Source of the DNA: Zygaena filipendulae
Lineage: Eukaryota > Arthropoda > Insecta > Lepidoptera > Zygaenidae
Assembly: GCA_907165275.2 (NCBI GenBank)
Contig: OU015663.1
Location: 6,460,501 to 6,524,500, forward strand
Direction of reading: 5' to 3'
DNA: 64,000 nt
Shown piece after piece: positions 46,300 to 55,180 of the stretch. Position 1 is the stretch's first letter. Every line of letters starts with the position of its first letter. The position numbers and the translations under genes were made by a program. Below the pieces are notes generated by a model. The model was not told the origin of the DNA, did no database searches, and saw only the letters and a list, made by a program, of their open reading frames with translations.

Positions 46300-46940
46300 T
46301 ATTGTTTGAAAACTTTCCGGACAGCGCGCGCTTTTTTCAAATCTGACAGTTCTCCGCGTTTCCGATGATCTGTCAAATGCCATATGATAGAAGGGCGCAT
46401 TCGGAGGAGTTAAATCAAAGCGCGGTATTCGTTTCGATAACGGCGATAACTCGAGGCTCGAGGCGAGCGAGAACTCATCACAGAAATACGTTCTCGTGGT
46501 CCCGCTCGCACACATAGCACCGTCCCGCTCAGGCGGCGGGTGTTTTTGTGTCGGAGCGGGTTTTTTGTGAGCGCGGCGCGAGGCTGGCGCCGCTCGCTTT
46601 GCTCACACGACTCGATTCCACATTAATTATCGTCGCGTTGGCTCACCAATGAACAGAGCTTACTTTCTACATTTTATAACGCTACGTTATACGAGCTTCC
46701 AGTTGTTTCGGAATTATTTCTTTATATTCCTTCGATAATTTCTATTTAGTTAACGATTTTAATTTAAGTTAAGTAAAATTATTATTAAAATAATTGTGAT
46801 AAAAATTTGCATAGATAATGTAGAGTCGTGTTGGGAGTCGGTTCACCGTAGTTGCGCGAGCTTTAGTGGCACGTAGGCATCGAGGGGCGCGTTGCCATGG
46901 TAACGGCTGCGGCGCCCCGCCCAAGGCCAGCCCCATCTTC
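46300..46940. other. CpG-rich patches, possible regulatory DNA
   Basis: Two CpG-rich patches (about 46440-46620 and 46850-46930). Frames across them are not recognisable. Confidence 0.3.
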
Positions 46941-47628
46941 TTCCGCCGCATCAAATAAAATTGAGAAGTTAGATTTTCTCCTCTTGAATCTTCACTATCT
47001 TCTTCTCAGCTATAATGTTGTAAAATGTTATCTGAGCGACGCAACGGTATTTTTATCAAAACAATATTAACCACGGCTACTGACTTCCTACCACGGCTTC
47101 AGGCTTAGTAATAGGTATCCTTCTCTTTTACTCCCGTATATAGAGTTATAAAGCAACACACAAACTTTCTGTGAGATCGTCTACATAATATATTCTAGGT
47201 ATTCTCTTCTAACAAAATAAAAAAATTGTGCACAAATATGGTCTTTAAATAATATAGATAGGTACTGACGAAGCGTTAAAACGTTAATAATAAATTAACA
47301 CTGAAACTCCACTAATTCAAAGTATATGAGCAAAAATTTGCGACCAAAAGACGTCTACGTCGCTGTAGCACCTCTACGTGTCGCTGAATAAAAAACGAAG
47401 AGTTCAACGCGCGACCTTCGACGCACTATACAATTGTAATGCGCACAAATTAATTGCACAAAAAATGACCAAAAATTCACAACTTTCTTGATAAAAGAAA
47501 TATTCTTATCAACACTTTATAAAAACAATTGTTTGTTATTGTATAATGTTTGATTGTTTATATACCTATTAATTTATCGATGGCTAATGTGTGCATGTGC
47601 TTGAAAATTCTAAGCCTCTAGGCAACTG
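46941..47628. other. AT-rich intergenic or intronic DNA, nothing recognised
   Basis: No gene or bounded repeat was found. Confidence 0.3.
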
Positions 47629-47670
47629 TATATTGCAACATGTACAATCTATTGTACATGTTGCAATATA
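47629..47670. repeat. Perfect 20-bp-arm palindrome with 2-base loop
   Basis: The left arm TATATTGCAACATGTACAAT is followed by CT and then its exact reverse complement. A perfect 20-bp snap-back with so short a loop is unusual. It could be a DNA cruciform site, a recent foldback mutation or an element remnant. The loop is too short for a typical microRNA precursor. Confidence 0.75.
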
Positions 47671-47803
47671 GATTTTCCCAGCTGTTTCACCCGCTCTTTA
47701 CCCTCTTCAACCCCTCTGGCTTTGAATTTCCTAAAGTGTTAAGGTTTAGGATGTTCGTTGTCTGTTTTTAGTCAGTCAGTCACGATACTGTTTTATATGT
47801 ATA

Positions 47804-48092
47804 CTAGCTGAGCCTCGTGGTTTCACTCGCGTAAATTCCCGCAGGAAGTCCAAAGTAGCCTAATTTACTCCTTATAACATCAGCTAATTAGCAGTGAAAG
47901 TGCCGTCAAAATCGCTCTAACCGTTTCTGAGATTACCCGCGTGAGTTTCGGAATTCCCGCAGTGACTCCAAAATTATTTCATATTCTTCTTCTCCTTACA
48001 ATAATAAACACAACAAAAACATAATTAGCTTAATCGATCCAGCCGTTCAAACGTGATGCCATGACTAAGGGTAACAGGGATTCTTTATATCT
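47804..48092 (-). mobile_element. Helitron-like repeat, double-core subfamily
   Basis: Starts CTAG (47804-47807) then CTGAGCCTCGTGGTTTCACT. The second core begins GATTACCCGCGTGAGTTTCG at about 47933. Ends against another Helitron-like copy at 48093 in the opposite direction. Confidence 0.65.
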
Positions 48093-48280
48093 TATCTTAA
48101 TATATATAAATTACGCGTCACGTTGTTTGCCCGCTGGACTCCTAAACTACTGAATCGATCATGATGAAATTTGGTCACTATGTTGTAATTTGGCCCAACT
48201 TAAAAGATAGGATAGTTTTTATCCCGGAATTCCCGCGGGAACTCCGGAATTAATGCGGATGAAATCGCGGGGGCAGCTAG
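48093..48280 (+). mobile_element. Helitron-like repeat, same subfamily as the 4643 palindrome arms
   Basis: It begins TATCTTAATATATATAAATT and holds GCCCGCTGGACTCCTAAACT, AAAAGATAGGATAGTTTTTA and TCCCGGAATTCCCGCGGGAA, ending CTAG (48277-48280) before T. Confidence 0.7.
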
Positions 48281-48364
48281 TGTATATATACATATATGTA
48301 TATATATATATGTGTGTGTATATATGTGTGTGTCTGTGTGTGTATATATATATATATATATATG
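48281..48364. repeat. TA/TG microsatellite
   Basis: An imperfect run of TA and TG dinucleotides directly after the CTAG end at 48280. Another Helitron-like 3' end facing the other way begins at 48371. Confidence 0.85.
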
Positions 48365-48370
48365 AGGTAT

Positions 48371-48440
48371 TAGCTGTAGCTTTGCGGAGATTTCACAAGC
48401 GTGAATTGCGGAACTCCCTCGGGAAGCCCTAACTATTTAA
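48371..48440 (-). mobile_element. Helitron-like 3' fragment
   Basis: TAGCTGTAGCTTTGCGGAGA, then TTTCACAAGCGTGAATTGCG and GAACTCCCTCGGGAAG: a decayed minus-strand terminus that faces the copy ending at 48280 across the microsatellite. Confidence 0.5.
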
Positions 48441-49003
48441 TTAATGAAATTGAATAATTGTTCCTAATGCAAAAAGCCGATGCGTTTTGATAACCTGAGT
48501 TTCAGATCGTTTCCACAATGTTACCTTCTATATATCTGAGGTTTTGTAATACACATAAACTGTATAATATTTTTACATACATAGTTATGAAAAGAAGATT
48601 ATCTATCTAAACATGATAGGGATATAGCTTCTTAACTTACCTATATCAACTAAGATCATGAAAACTATCTTGTAGCTACTATTCAGTGGTGTAGTGCCAT
48701 GTATAGGTATAGAATATATTATGTGGGCCTATGCGTGTGGTGCATGTACACCTGCGAGACGGGTGGGAGTGGGAGTTGGAGTGGGGGTAGTTTTGCAGGG
48801 TGCATAGAGGAATGCGACTTGTTGCAGTCACGTGCACTAAACTGTCTGCGTATATACATGATGTACGAGTAACTATATCTATGTTAAACTTACATAAACA
48901 TTGCCATCGATATAGTTGAGTTAAACTATCTCCTAAGAGGTTCTGCTAAACTCCGTAATTGTAGTTAAGATGTTTAGCAAAATTGTACATACATATGATC
49001 TTG
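48441..49003. other. AT-rich intergenic DNA, nothing recognised
   Basis: A short GTGGGAGTGGGAGTTGGAGT purine-rich stretch lies at about 48763-48790. Otherwise no feature. Confidence 0.3.
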
Positions 49004-49265
49004 ACGACCCGATTGGCGCAATGGTCACCATGCCTGCCCGCTAATCAAGAGGTTCCGGGTTCGATTCCCGGTGGGGGTGGACTTTGTGTGATGAACACAG
49101 GGTTCCATTTTCCAATCTGGGTGTGTATATATATATCTATAGTATAATATATATGTAATAATATGTGTAGTATATACCAAGTTTGCTTGGTTTCCACGAC
49201 ACAAGCTTATAGCTTAGTGTGGGATCAAGTAGATCTGTGTGTTGTGAAGTGGATTATAATGTCTG
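49004..49265 (+). mobile_element. tRNA-derived SINE, copy 2 (longer)
   Basis: The tRNA-like head runs from 49006: CCCGATTGGCGCAATGGTCA with box A, then CATGCCTGCCCGCT and box B GGTTCGATTCC at 49058-49068. The body has GACTTTGTGTGATGAACACA and CCAATCTGGGTGTG, a TA-rich stretch, then CACGACACAAGCTTATAGCT and GTGGGATCAAGTAGATCTGT. The order fits a SINE family common in Lepidoptera (from memory). It is not a functional tRNA gene, since only about four acceptor-stem pairs form. Copy 1 lies at 9610-9783. Confidence 0.8.
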
Positions 49266-49431
49266 TCTTAAAATAAAAAGCGAAGAGACACCTATTATAA
49301 TACTTCCGAGCTATAGCATAATCATGATGACTATGCAGTTTACAAATGGAACTTGATAAACGGAAGCCATTATTCGGGTTTCGATGAAATGCAGAAAGGT
49401 TTTGCTTATATTGTTTTGTTTAATTTGCAAC

Positions 49432-49507
49432 TATAGATGGGCAATCAAACCGGTTTAAACCCGGTGCTTGGGTTTAAAGCGGGTTGAATTTTGATCGCCC
49501 ATCTATA
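49432..49507. repeat. 76-nt near-complete hairpin, tiny MITE-like
   Basis: The left arm TATAGATGGGCAATCAAACC, continuing to TTTAAACCC, pairs with GGGTTTAAAG through GATCGCCCATCTATA around a 7-base loop GGTGCTT. One asymmetric bulge lies in the right arm. The outer 18 bases match with one mismatch. It could be a very short MITE or a hairpin RNA; nothing decides. Confidence 0.6.
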
Positions 49508-50942
49508 TTTCCAACTATGTACTTAGATATTAAAATACATTGAAGGAATAACAGGTTGATTTCTTTGGTATTTAATACGAGGAAATATCATAAAGTTTTG
49601 ACATAAAGTTAACCACAAAATTGTAGATGTAGCGTTTTTTTAGACACTTAGCCGGCGTATTTCGTAATCGTTCTTGATTCTTAAAGCGCATCTCGTAATA
49701 GCAGCTTTTATTACACATTAGCTGTTAAATGTACGCCCGGCGTAGTAAACAATACAAGCACGTGGAGTAAAAGTAATTGTAAACACAATATAAATATAAA
49801 CAAATGAATGAATTAGCCATAGCATAACGAGGCGGACGTCATTGGCGAAGACACGCATAATAATCGCTTATGCAAACGAGAGCGCGGTAATTATGTATAG
49901 AGCTGTGAAGTACGAGCGAGCGAGCAGTGCCGACGTGTTTTGACATACACGCTAACGACCAATTATATGCCCATTGTGCGACTCAGTGAACTTGAACGAT
50001 ACTTATAATATAGGGCATCGACACTGCCACTTGATGAATGGACGGGCCATGTCAACACCTGTTTAGAAAAAATTCGGGCCTTCACAATGTCAGGTGTACC
50101 GCCGCGCCGGGTACATTGCGTACGATTATTATTCTTATTACTGTCGTATTGAATTACGAACGGCGTCTGAGATTGCGGTGTCTTTTTTTTCTCGGAACTC
50201 GTCCAGAATTTATTAACAATTTTTTGACACGTGCCTTAGTAAATACTTACTCCTCAGATTATCTTCTTCTGTGTAGATCTGGGTATTGTTATTGTTATTC
50301 AGCAGGTGCTTTGTGAAGAGGGCAACTTGATTATCTACCGTTATATAATTTAATAAAGGAGTTTTTCCAACTGTTTTGTTGTAGTGTAAGTACTTTAGTT
50401 AACCTTCATTCATAACAACTATAGAAAAATTACAAAGCGTCCCTTTTTGTAGACAAAAAAAAATGGCGCTCGTAAAATTTTGATATATATTAAGACAGAA
50501 ATATATTGAGATGAATAGTTGAACAAGAGTAAAAATAATATTTGCGGCGTGTCTCCTACACGTTCTATTTATGTTTCCCATGTCCTCGATGCTTTACCAC
50601 GACCCAATTACGTTCAGCGATAGAGAGTGTCGTTGAACTCGACACTTTCGCGCACGAAGCTGGTGCCAGTCAGGGAATGTAAAATAATATTATATTCTAT
50701 GTAAACATTGCATGCCGTGTGCGTGCTATATGAATATTATGGCGATGCGAGCGCAATTCTTTCGAGTATCGCGATTCGACGCGACCACGACGCGACGCCG
50801 TCATAATTTAAGTTTTCACGCCCAGCGATGATTGGCAATGACAGAATTTTGCTCCTTATTGTAACTGTCAAGCCATGCTAAAGTTTTCTTAAAAATATTA
50901 ACGTACGCAGTAGTACTACGTGAGACTCTCGAACGGAAGAAA
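49508..50942. other. Intergenic DNA, no recognised gene
   Basis: Frames at 50038-50316 and 50399-50581 show no domain. A small AGTGTCG-TTGAACT-CGACACT stem-loop lies near 50626-50646. Confidence 0.3.
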
Positions 50943-50944
50943 TA

Positions 50945-50971
50945 CACACATCAAAAGTGTCTAGGGATCAA
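50945..50971. repeat. Left terminal inverted repeat of the Tc1-type element
   Basis: 27 bases, exact inverse of 52475-52501. It would be the transposase binding and cleavage site. TA at 50943-50944 is the target duplication. Confidence 0.93.
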
Positions 50972-51213
50972 CATATATTTTTGCAATAACTTTTCTCCTG
51001 ATTGATATTAATTAAAATTTTCTTTAAGGATTCATCAAATAAAGTGTTTTCGTTTGTCACAGTAACGATAAACCAAGTCACCTTTGCATTAATAAAGAAA
51101 TTTGCCATTTTCCTAATAAAGGGATTTTTGACATTTGAACCACTAACATTAAAGTTCGAAAAAAAGACTGAAATAACAGTTTTCTTTAAAATTTTATTGG
51201 GTAACTTAAACAA

Positions 51214-52239
51214 TTAATAATCCGTGTTTCTACCGCGAACACTAACAACACAAGAACATCGGTTTGGCATACTCAAAATGAGTTCATCCAAATCACGCTG
51301 TGGAATGGCCGCCCATGTTCGTTGCAACAACAAAAAAAGGTCTTCTTGCGACTGGATACCCTCCATATTCGGCAGAGCTCTTCTCTGTAGCATATCCCAT
51401 GCATGCTCAATCGGGTTCAAGTCTGGCGACTGAGCAGGCCAGGGCAGGACATTGATGTTAGCTGCGGCGAGAGTCTGTCTTACAACTCTTGCGGTGTGCG
51501 GTCTTGCATTATCATGCATTAACTGAAATAAGGGACCGATTTGCACTTGTAGAGGAACGATGACGTCTGATACAATCGTCTCAGCATAAATTTGAGCGTT
51601 GAGGTTGCCTCTGATCCAAATCAACTCAGTTCTTCCGCCGATCCAAATACCCGCCCATACCATGATGGTTCCATAACTATAAGGATGGACTTCCTGGCAG
51701 GATTTTAATCGCTGTTGGCGTCCAGGGGTTCTCCAGTGTCGTATACGTCTTGTATCCGGTCTCATACCAAAACGAGACTCATCAGAAAAGCACACGAAAC
51801 GCCATTGTTCTTCTGCCCAATTTCTGTGTTCAAGAGCCCATTGATATCGAATCCTACGATTGTGCATTGCTATAGGTGGTACCCGTAGCGGTCTTCGGGA
51901 ATGAAGGTTCACTTCATGCAAGCGGTTTCTGACTGTTTGGTCGCTAATTAAGTTCCCTGAAGAGTGATGAAGCCTCACGGCTAACATCATGGCGGTTATT
52001 GTTGGAGCTCTTCGAGTTAAGATTTGAATGTATCGGTCTTGTCTCCGTGTGGTGCAGCGATACCGTCCTCCATGGCGCTCAGCCACGGTACCAGTGCTTC
52101 GGTAACGTGTCCAAAGTCGACTGATAACACTCTGACTTGTATTCAGAGCTAAAGCCACAGTACGTTGCCGGGAACCAGCTTCTATCATTCCCACGGCTCT
52201 GAGCATTTCTTCCCTGCTTAAATGACGTCGCCGCTCCAT
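51214..52239 (-). CDS. Tc1-type DD34E transposase
   Basis: A 341-residue protein if started at the internal ATG at 52239 (MERRRHLSREE). The frame is open 34 codons further upstream, but that extension is hydrophobic, unlike the family, and gives an unusual length, so the internal start is preferred. The N-terminal half has two helix-turn-helix DNA-binding regions (about residues 8-50 and 62-110, with QSVISRLWTRY). Catalytic residues are D153 (FSDESRF), D243 (MHDNARPHTA) and E278 (SPDLNPIEHAW), with 34 residues between the last two. It binds the inverted repeats, excises the element and inserts it at TA. No stop or frameshift is seen. It resembles the Tcb1/Tc1-like transposases found in many arthropods. 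Confidence 0.95.
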   Translation of the reverse strand: MERRRHLSREEMLRAVGMIEAGSRQRTVALALNTSQSVISRLWTRYRSTGTVAERHGGRYRCTTRRQDRYIQILTRRAPTITAMMLAVRLHHSSGNLISDQTVRNRLHEVNLHSRRPLRVPPIAMHNRRIRYQWALEHRNWAEEQWRFVCFSDESRFGMRPDTRRIRHWRTPGRQQRLKSCQEVHPYSYGTIMVWAGIWIGGRTELIWIRGNLNAQIYAETIVSDVIVPLQVQIGPLFQLMHDNARPHTARVVRQTLAAANINVLPWPAQSPDLNPIEHAWDMLQRRALPNMEGIQSQEDLFLLLQRTWAAIPQRDLDELILSMPNRCSCVVSVRGRNTDY

Positions 52240-52474
52240 AATAACGTTGGTTTTAATCAGTAGTAGGGAAACAGTAGCACTAATAATGTCTTCAATGCGT
52301 TGTATGTTTTTATAGGGAAAATATTGACAGCTGATTTTCATCTTTTACTCGAATTTGATTGACAGTTCCTGATTCAAATTATGTAATGCACCAAAAAGGA
52401 TCCATATAAATTTATAAAATCATAAATTTATTACAAAGCCACATCTCAATCTCAAGAAATCCGCATAAAAATGC

Positions 52475-52501
52475 TTGATCCCTAGACACTTTTGATGTGT
52501 G
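52475..52501. repeat. Right terminal inverted repeat of the Tc1-type element
   Basis: 27 bases, exact inverse of the left end, followed by TA at 52502-52503. It lies about 235 bp upstream of the transposase start, so it also flanks the promoter region. Confidence 0.93.
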
Positions 52502-52503
52502 TA

Positions 52504-54369
52504 GTGAACATTTTATTCACGATGTAATATTCACGCGTAGTATTTTTTTTATTATTCATAGGCACTTGCAAACGTCATAAGTTTGAGCATTGCAAAAAAT
52601 TTGCAAACAAGATCAATTAATTTAATGCTAATTAATTAGAGTAGGTATTAACCTAACTGCATTTTGTATTTAATAATTACGTTGTCGGAGGTGTGTCTAC
52701 TGTCTAACACTCCAGTGTTTGTTTTACGGCCGAGGCGGCGCGGCGTGGCGCGAGCTATCATAAAAATCTCGTTTATAATTTTATGATAATCATGAGATTA
52801 TTAAATATAGTAATAATACGATTACAAATCACACACGGTCTAGGTACACATTAATCATCTATGAATGGGTGTTATTAATACAAGGCAGCCGGTCAATGAT
52901 ATCAGAATGATGTAAATGTCGTTTTATAATCGTGTATAGGTATACATTTAAGTCCATAAATAAACATGGTGACGTATCACCGGGCATTCGGAAGCGGCTA
53001 GAAGCGCCGGGACGTAGGCGCGTGCGCCGCTCGTATGTAAACGCGTGTAATTACGTAACAATGTTTTGACATTCAACAATAACGACACATTTAGTGCGGT
53101 CATTAAGTGGATCAATGAACTTGAGACGTCTGTTGTAGTACGGTGTTACGCAACGATCGGCGTTTGAGTGAGATTAATGTGCGGATTATGGCACGCGATA
53201 CATTTCAATTTACGTTTCGTTTCATTCATAACTCGATTTAATGACAACATGCTCGTTCCGCTAATCTGTGCGCTTGTCGCCGAGTGTTCGGCCGGCGAAG
53301 AGTTGCGGCTTGTATGTACCTACGTTCACGATCTACATGCGAGCAATATACAATCGATCAATTGATCCACCTCGCATTTTAACAGGTGCCGTCGGTTTGC
53401 GAGCACATGTCATGTCTTTTGTTTGCGTCGACAATAGATGAGATAAAGTTATGCCACATTTTTATCAAACATCAGACTTTATAAATATATCTGAATTAGA
53501 AACAAAAATCATGTTAACTTTACGAGACCGTTTCGAGATAGATCTTACTATCAAAGCTTTAAGCTGGAGTACAAGACAGGGGTGAAGGGTGTAAGTACCT
53601 ACGTCTTCACCCATTGACGGTTGAAGCGTCCCGCGACACTTTCACTGCACCGTTATTGCAGTTACTACGCGCCTACTGCGCCCCGTGCACCGCGCGCCGG
53701 GGAGCTCGCTGCCACCCCATTGCATTCACCCCCCGGTGCCACCCCATCGTACCTCACAGCTTATACAAGGGTGCACGGTTTGAAACTCAAAAGTACTTAT
53801 ACATTTCAAAATTTATGTGATGCTATTCTATACGTACTCTTATAAATCATTGTGAGACATTCCGTTCGAAGAGACAGATTCAGATTAGAAAAACGGATGC
53901 GTGTACATGCACAAAAACTGAAACTTTTATGAACAAATATCAACTTTCAGATTCCTCGCCACTTTGCACAAAAAGTACTCAGAGAAATTGTGACTCGAAC
54001 CGGTGCCCGCAACAGTTTACACTTACAGCCTTCTAATCTACGTATTTAACTACAATTATACTTATGATAATCTTACAAAAACTATTACTTATTTCGATGT
54101 AACGCGTAACTTGTAACGTGTAATTAAATTATGTATTTCAATAACGTGCCGAAAGAAGTTTAACTTCAACACGACTCTATAATATTGCAGATTATTCTCA
54201 TATACCTCAATCAGTTGACATTATAGTTGGTAAAATATAAGCGATCGTAATAGCCTTGACACAACGATGCAAGATCACTTAGTTTGGTATGCAGTTAATT
54301 ATGTACAATACCATCTAGGTAACACACGAATGTGACGTATTGTTGGAGCTATCAAGTCTAGACAATCGG
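52504..54369. other. Unique-looking DNA with small CpG-rich spots
   Basis: CpG-rich spots near 52725-52755, 52985-53045 and 53680-53750. No domain-bearing frame and no mobile element were recognised. A tRNA box B-like sequence near 53993 has no tRNA around it. Confidence 0.35.
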
Positions 54370-55180
54370 ACGGTCGCAGTCGTCGGCCCAACTAGAAGTG
54401 GGACAATGTCGAGGGCTCGCTATTATTTGCGTAACCACGTGTCGTATGTGCGGCGGAGTGAGAAGCCCCGCTCCGGCCGACCCGGCCGAGTGACAAATGC
54501 TCGTGACGGAAGTTTGTAAACAGCAGCCGCCTCGGTCCCGGACGCGGGGCGAGCCTGCACACGACGCAGCTCGCCGCTAGTCACGCACCGACTGATATTG
54601 ATACATACACTTTCTCAATACTTGCAATTTATGAATGAACACAATGATAATGCGCCTCCCTAACGACCGTGACAATCGATTCTACACGTATCAGTAAACT
54701 CGAGGCAGGTGGATTAGCGCACAACAATAACAAAACTTTAACCGTTATTATCTCTAGCCATACACCAGCTGATGGTTACGTTATCGTGTGCGTGACTGAC
54801 CTACTAATACACAGTAATTAGAGTTATTTTTAGGATGATAAACTGTAGCACAGATGGTATCTGCACCGTGAAACGTGCGCTGCGCGCTTCGGTGACGTCT
54901 AGCGTCTAGTGTGGACAGCGGACCGCGGACGGTACTCGTATAATGTAGAGTCCCGATAGTGGCGTAGCGGCGCGGTGCGAAGTATCGCCGGGTGTCCCGC
55001 GGCCGCTGATTGATGGCCGATAGATAGTCACGGGCCGACATTGAACCCGTCCCGGGCGGCGAGCGCGGCGCGGTGCACGGCCGCAGTAAATATATCTAGT
55101 GCGGACTTCCGCTAGTGACGTCGCGCCCGTGACGTCCGCCGCCGCACTCCCAGTGTGACGTAGCGCCTACGTAACACATT
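54370..55180. promoter_or_regulatory. CpG-rich region with homeodomain and CRE-like motifs
   Basis: Two CpG-rich blocks (about 54420-54590 and 54850-55170) separated by AT-rich DNA. TGATTGATGG at 55007-55016 matches the known Exd/Pbx-Hox composite site TGATTNATGG. TGACGTCG and TGACGTCC (half-altered CRE) lie near 55114-55135. No mobile element is present. A promoter or enhancer of an unidentified gene is a reasonable guess. Confidence 0.35.

Larger units (their letters stand above)
50945..52501 (-). mobile_element. Tc1-type DNA transposon, apparently complete
   Basis: A 1,557-bp element bounded by perfect 27-bp inverted repeats (50945-50971, starting CACACATCAAAAGTGTCTAG, and 52475-52501), with TA on both sides (50943-50944 and 52502-52503). 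It encodes one intact transposase on the minus strand. Perfect ends, a clear TA duplication and an unbroken frame suggest a young, possibly active copy. Tc1-type elements cut and paste into TA sites and often move between species. Confidence 0.93.

Noticed and set aside
49006..49080. Functional tRNA gene
   Set aside because: Boxes A and B are present, but the acceptor stem has only about four pairs, and the same head with the same non-tRNA body occurs at 9610-9783. It is a SINE.
52240..52341. Longer N-terminus for the Tc1-type transposase
   Set aside because: The 34 extra residues are unlike the family and the internal ATG gives the usual length of about 340 residues.
53985..54010. tRNA box B-like GACTCGAACC
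   Set aside because: No cloverleaf could be built and no SINE body follows.
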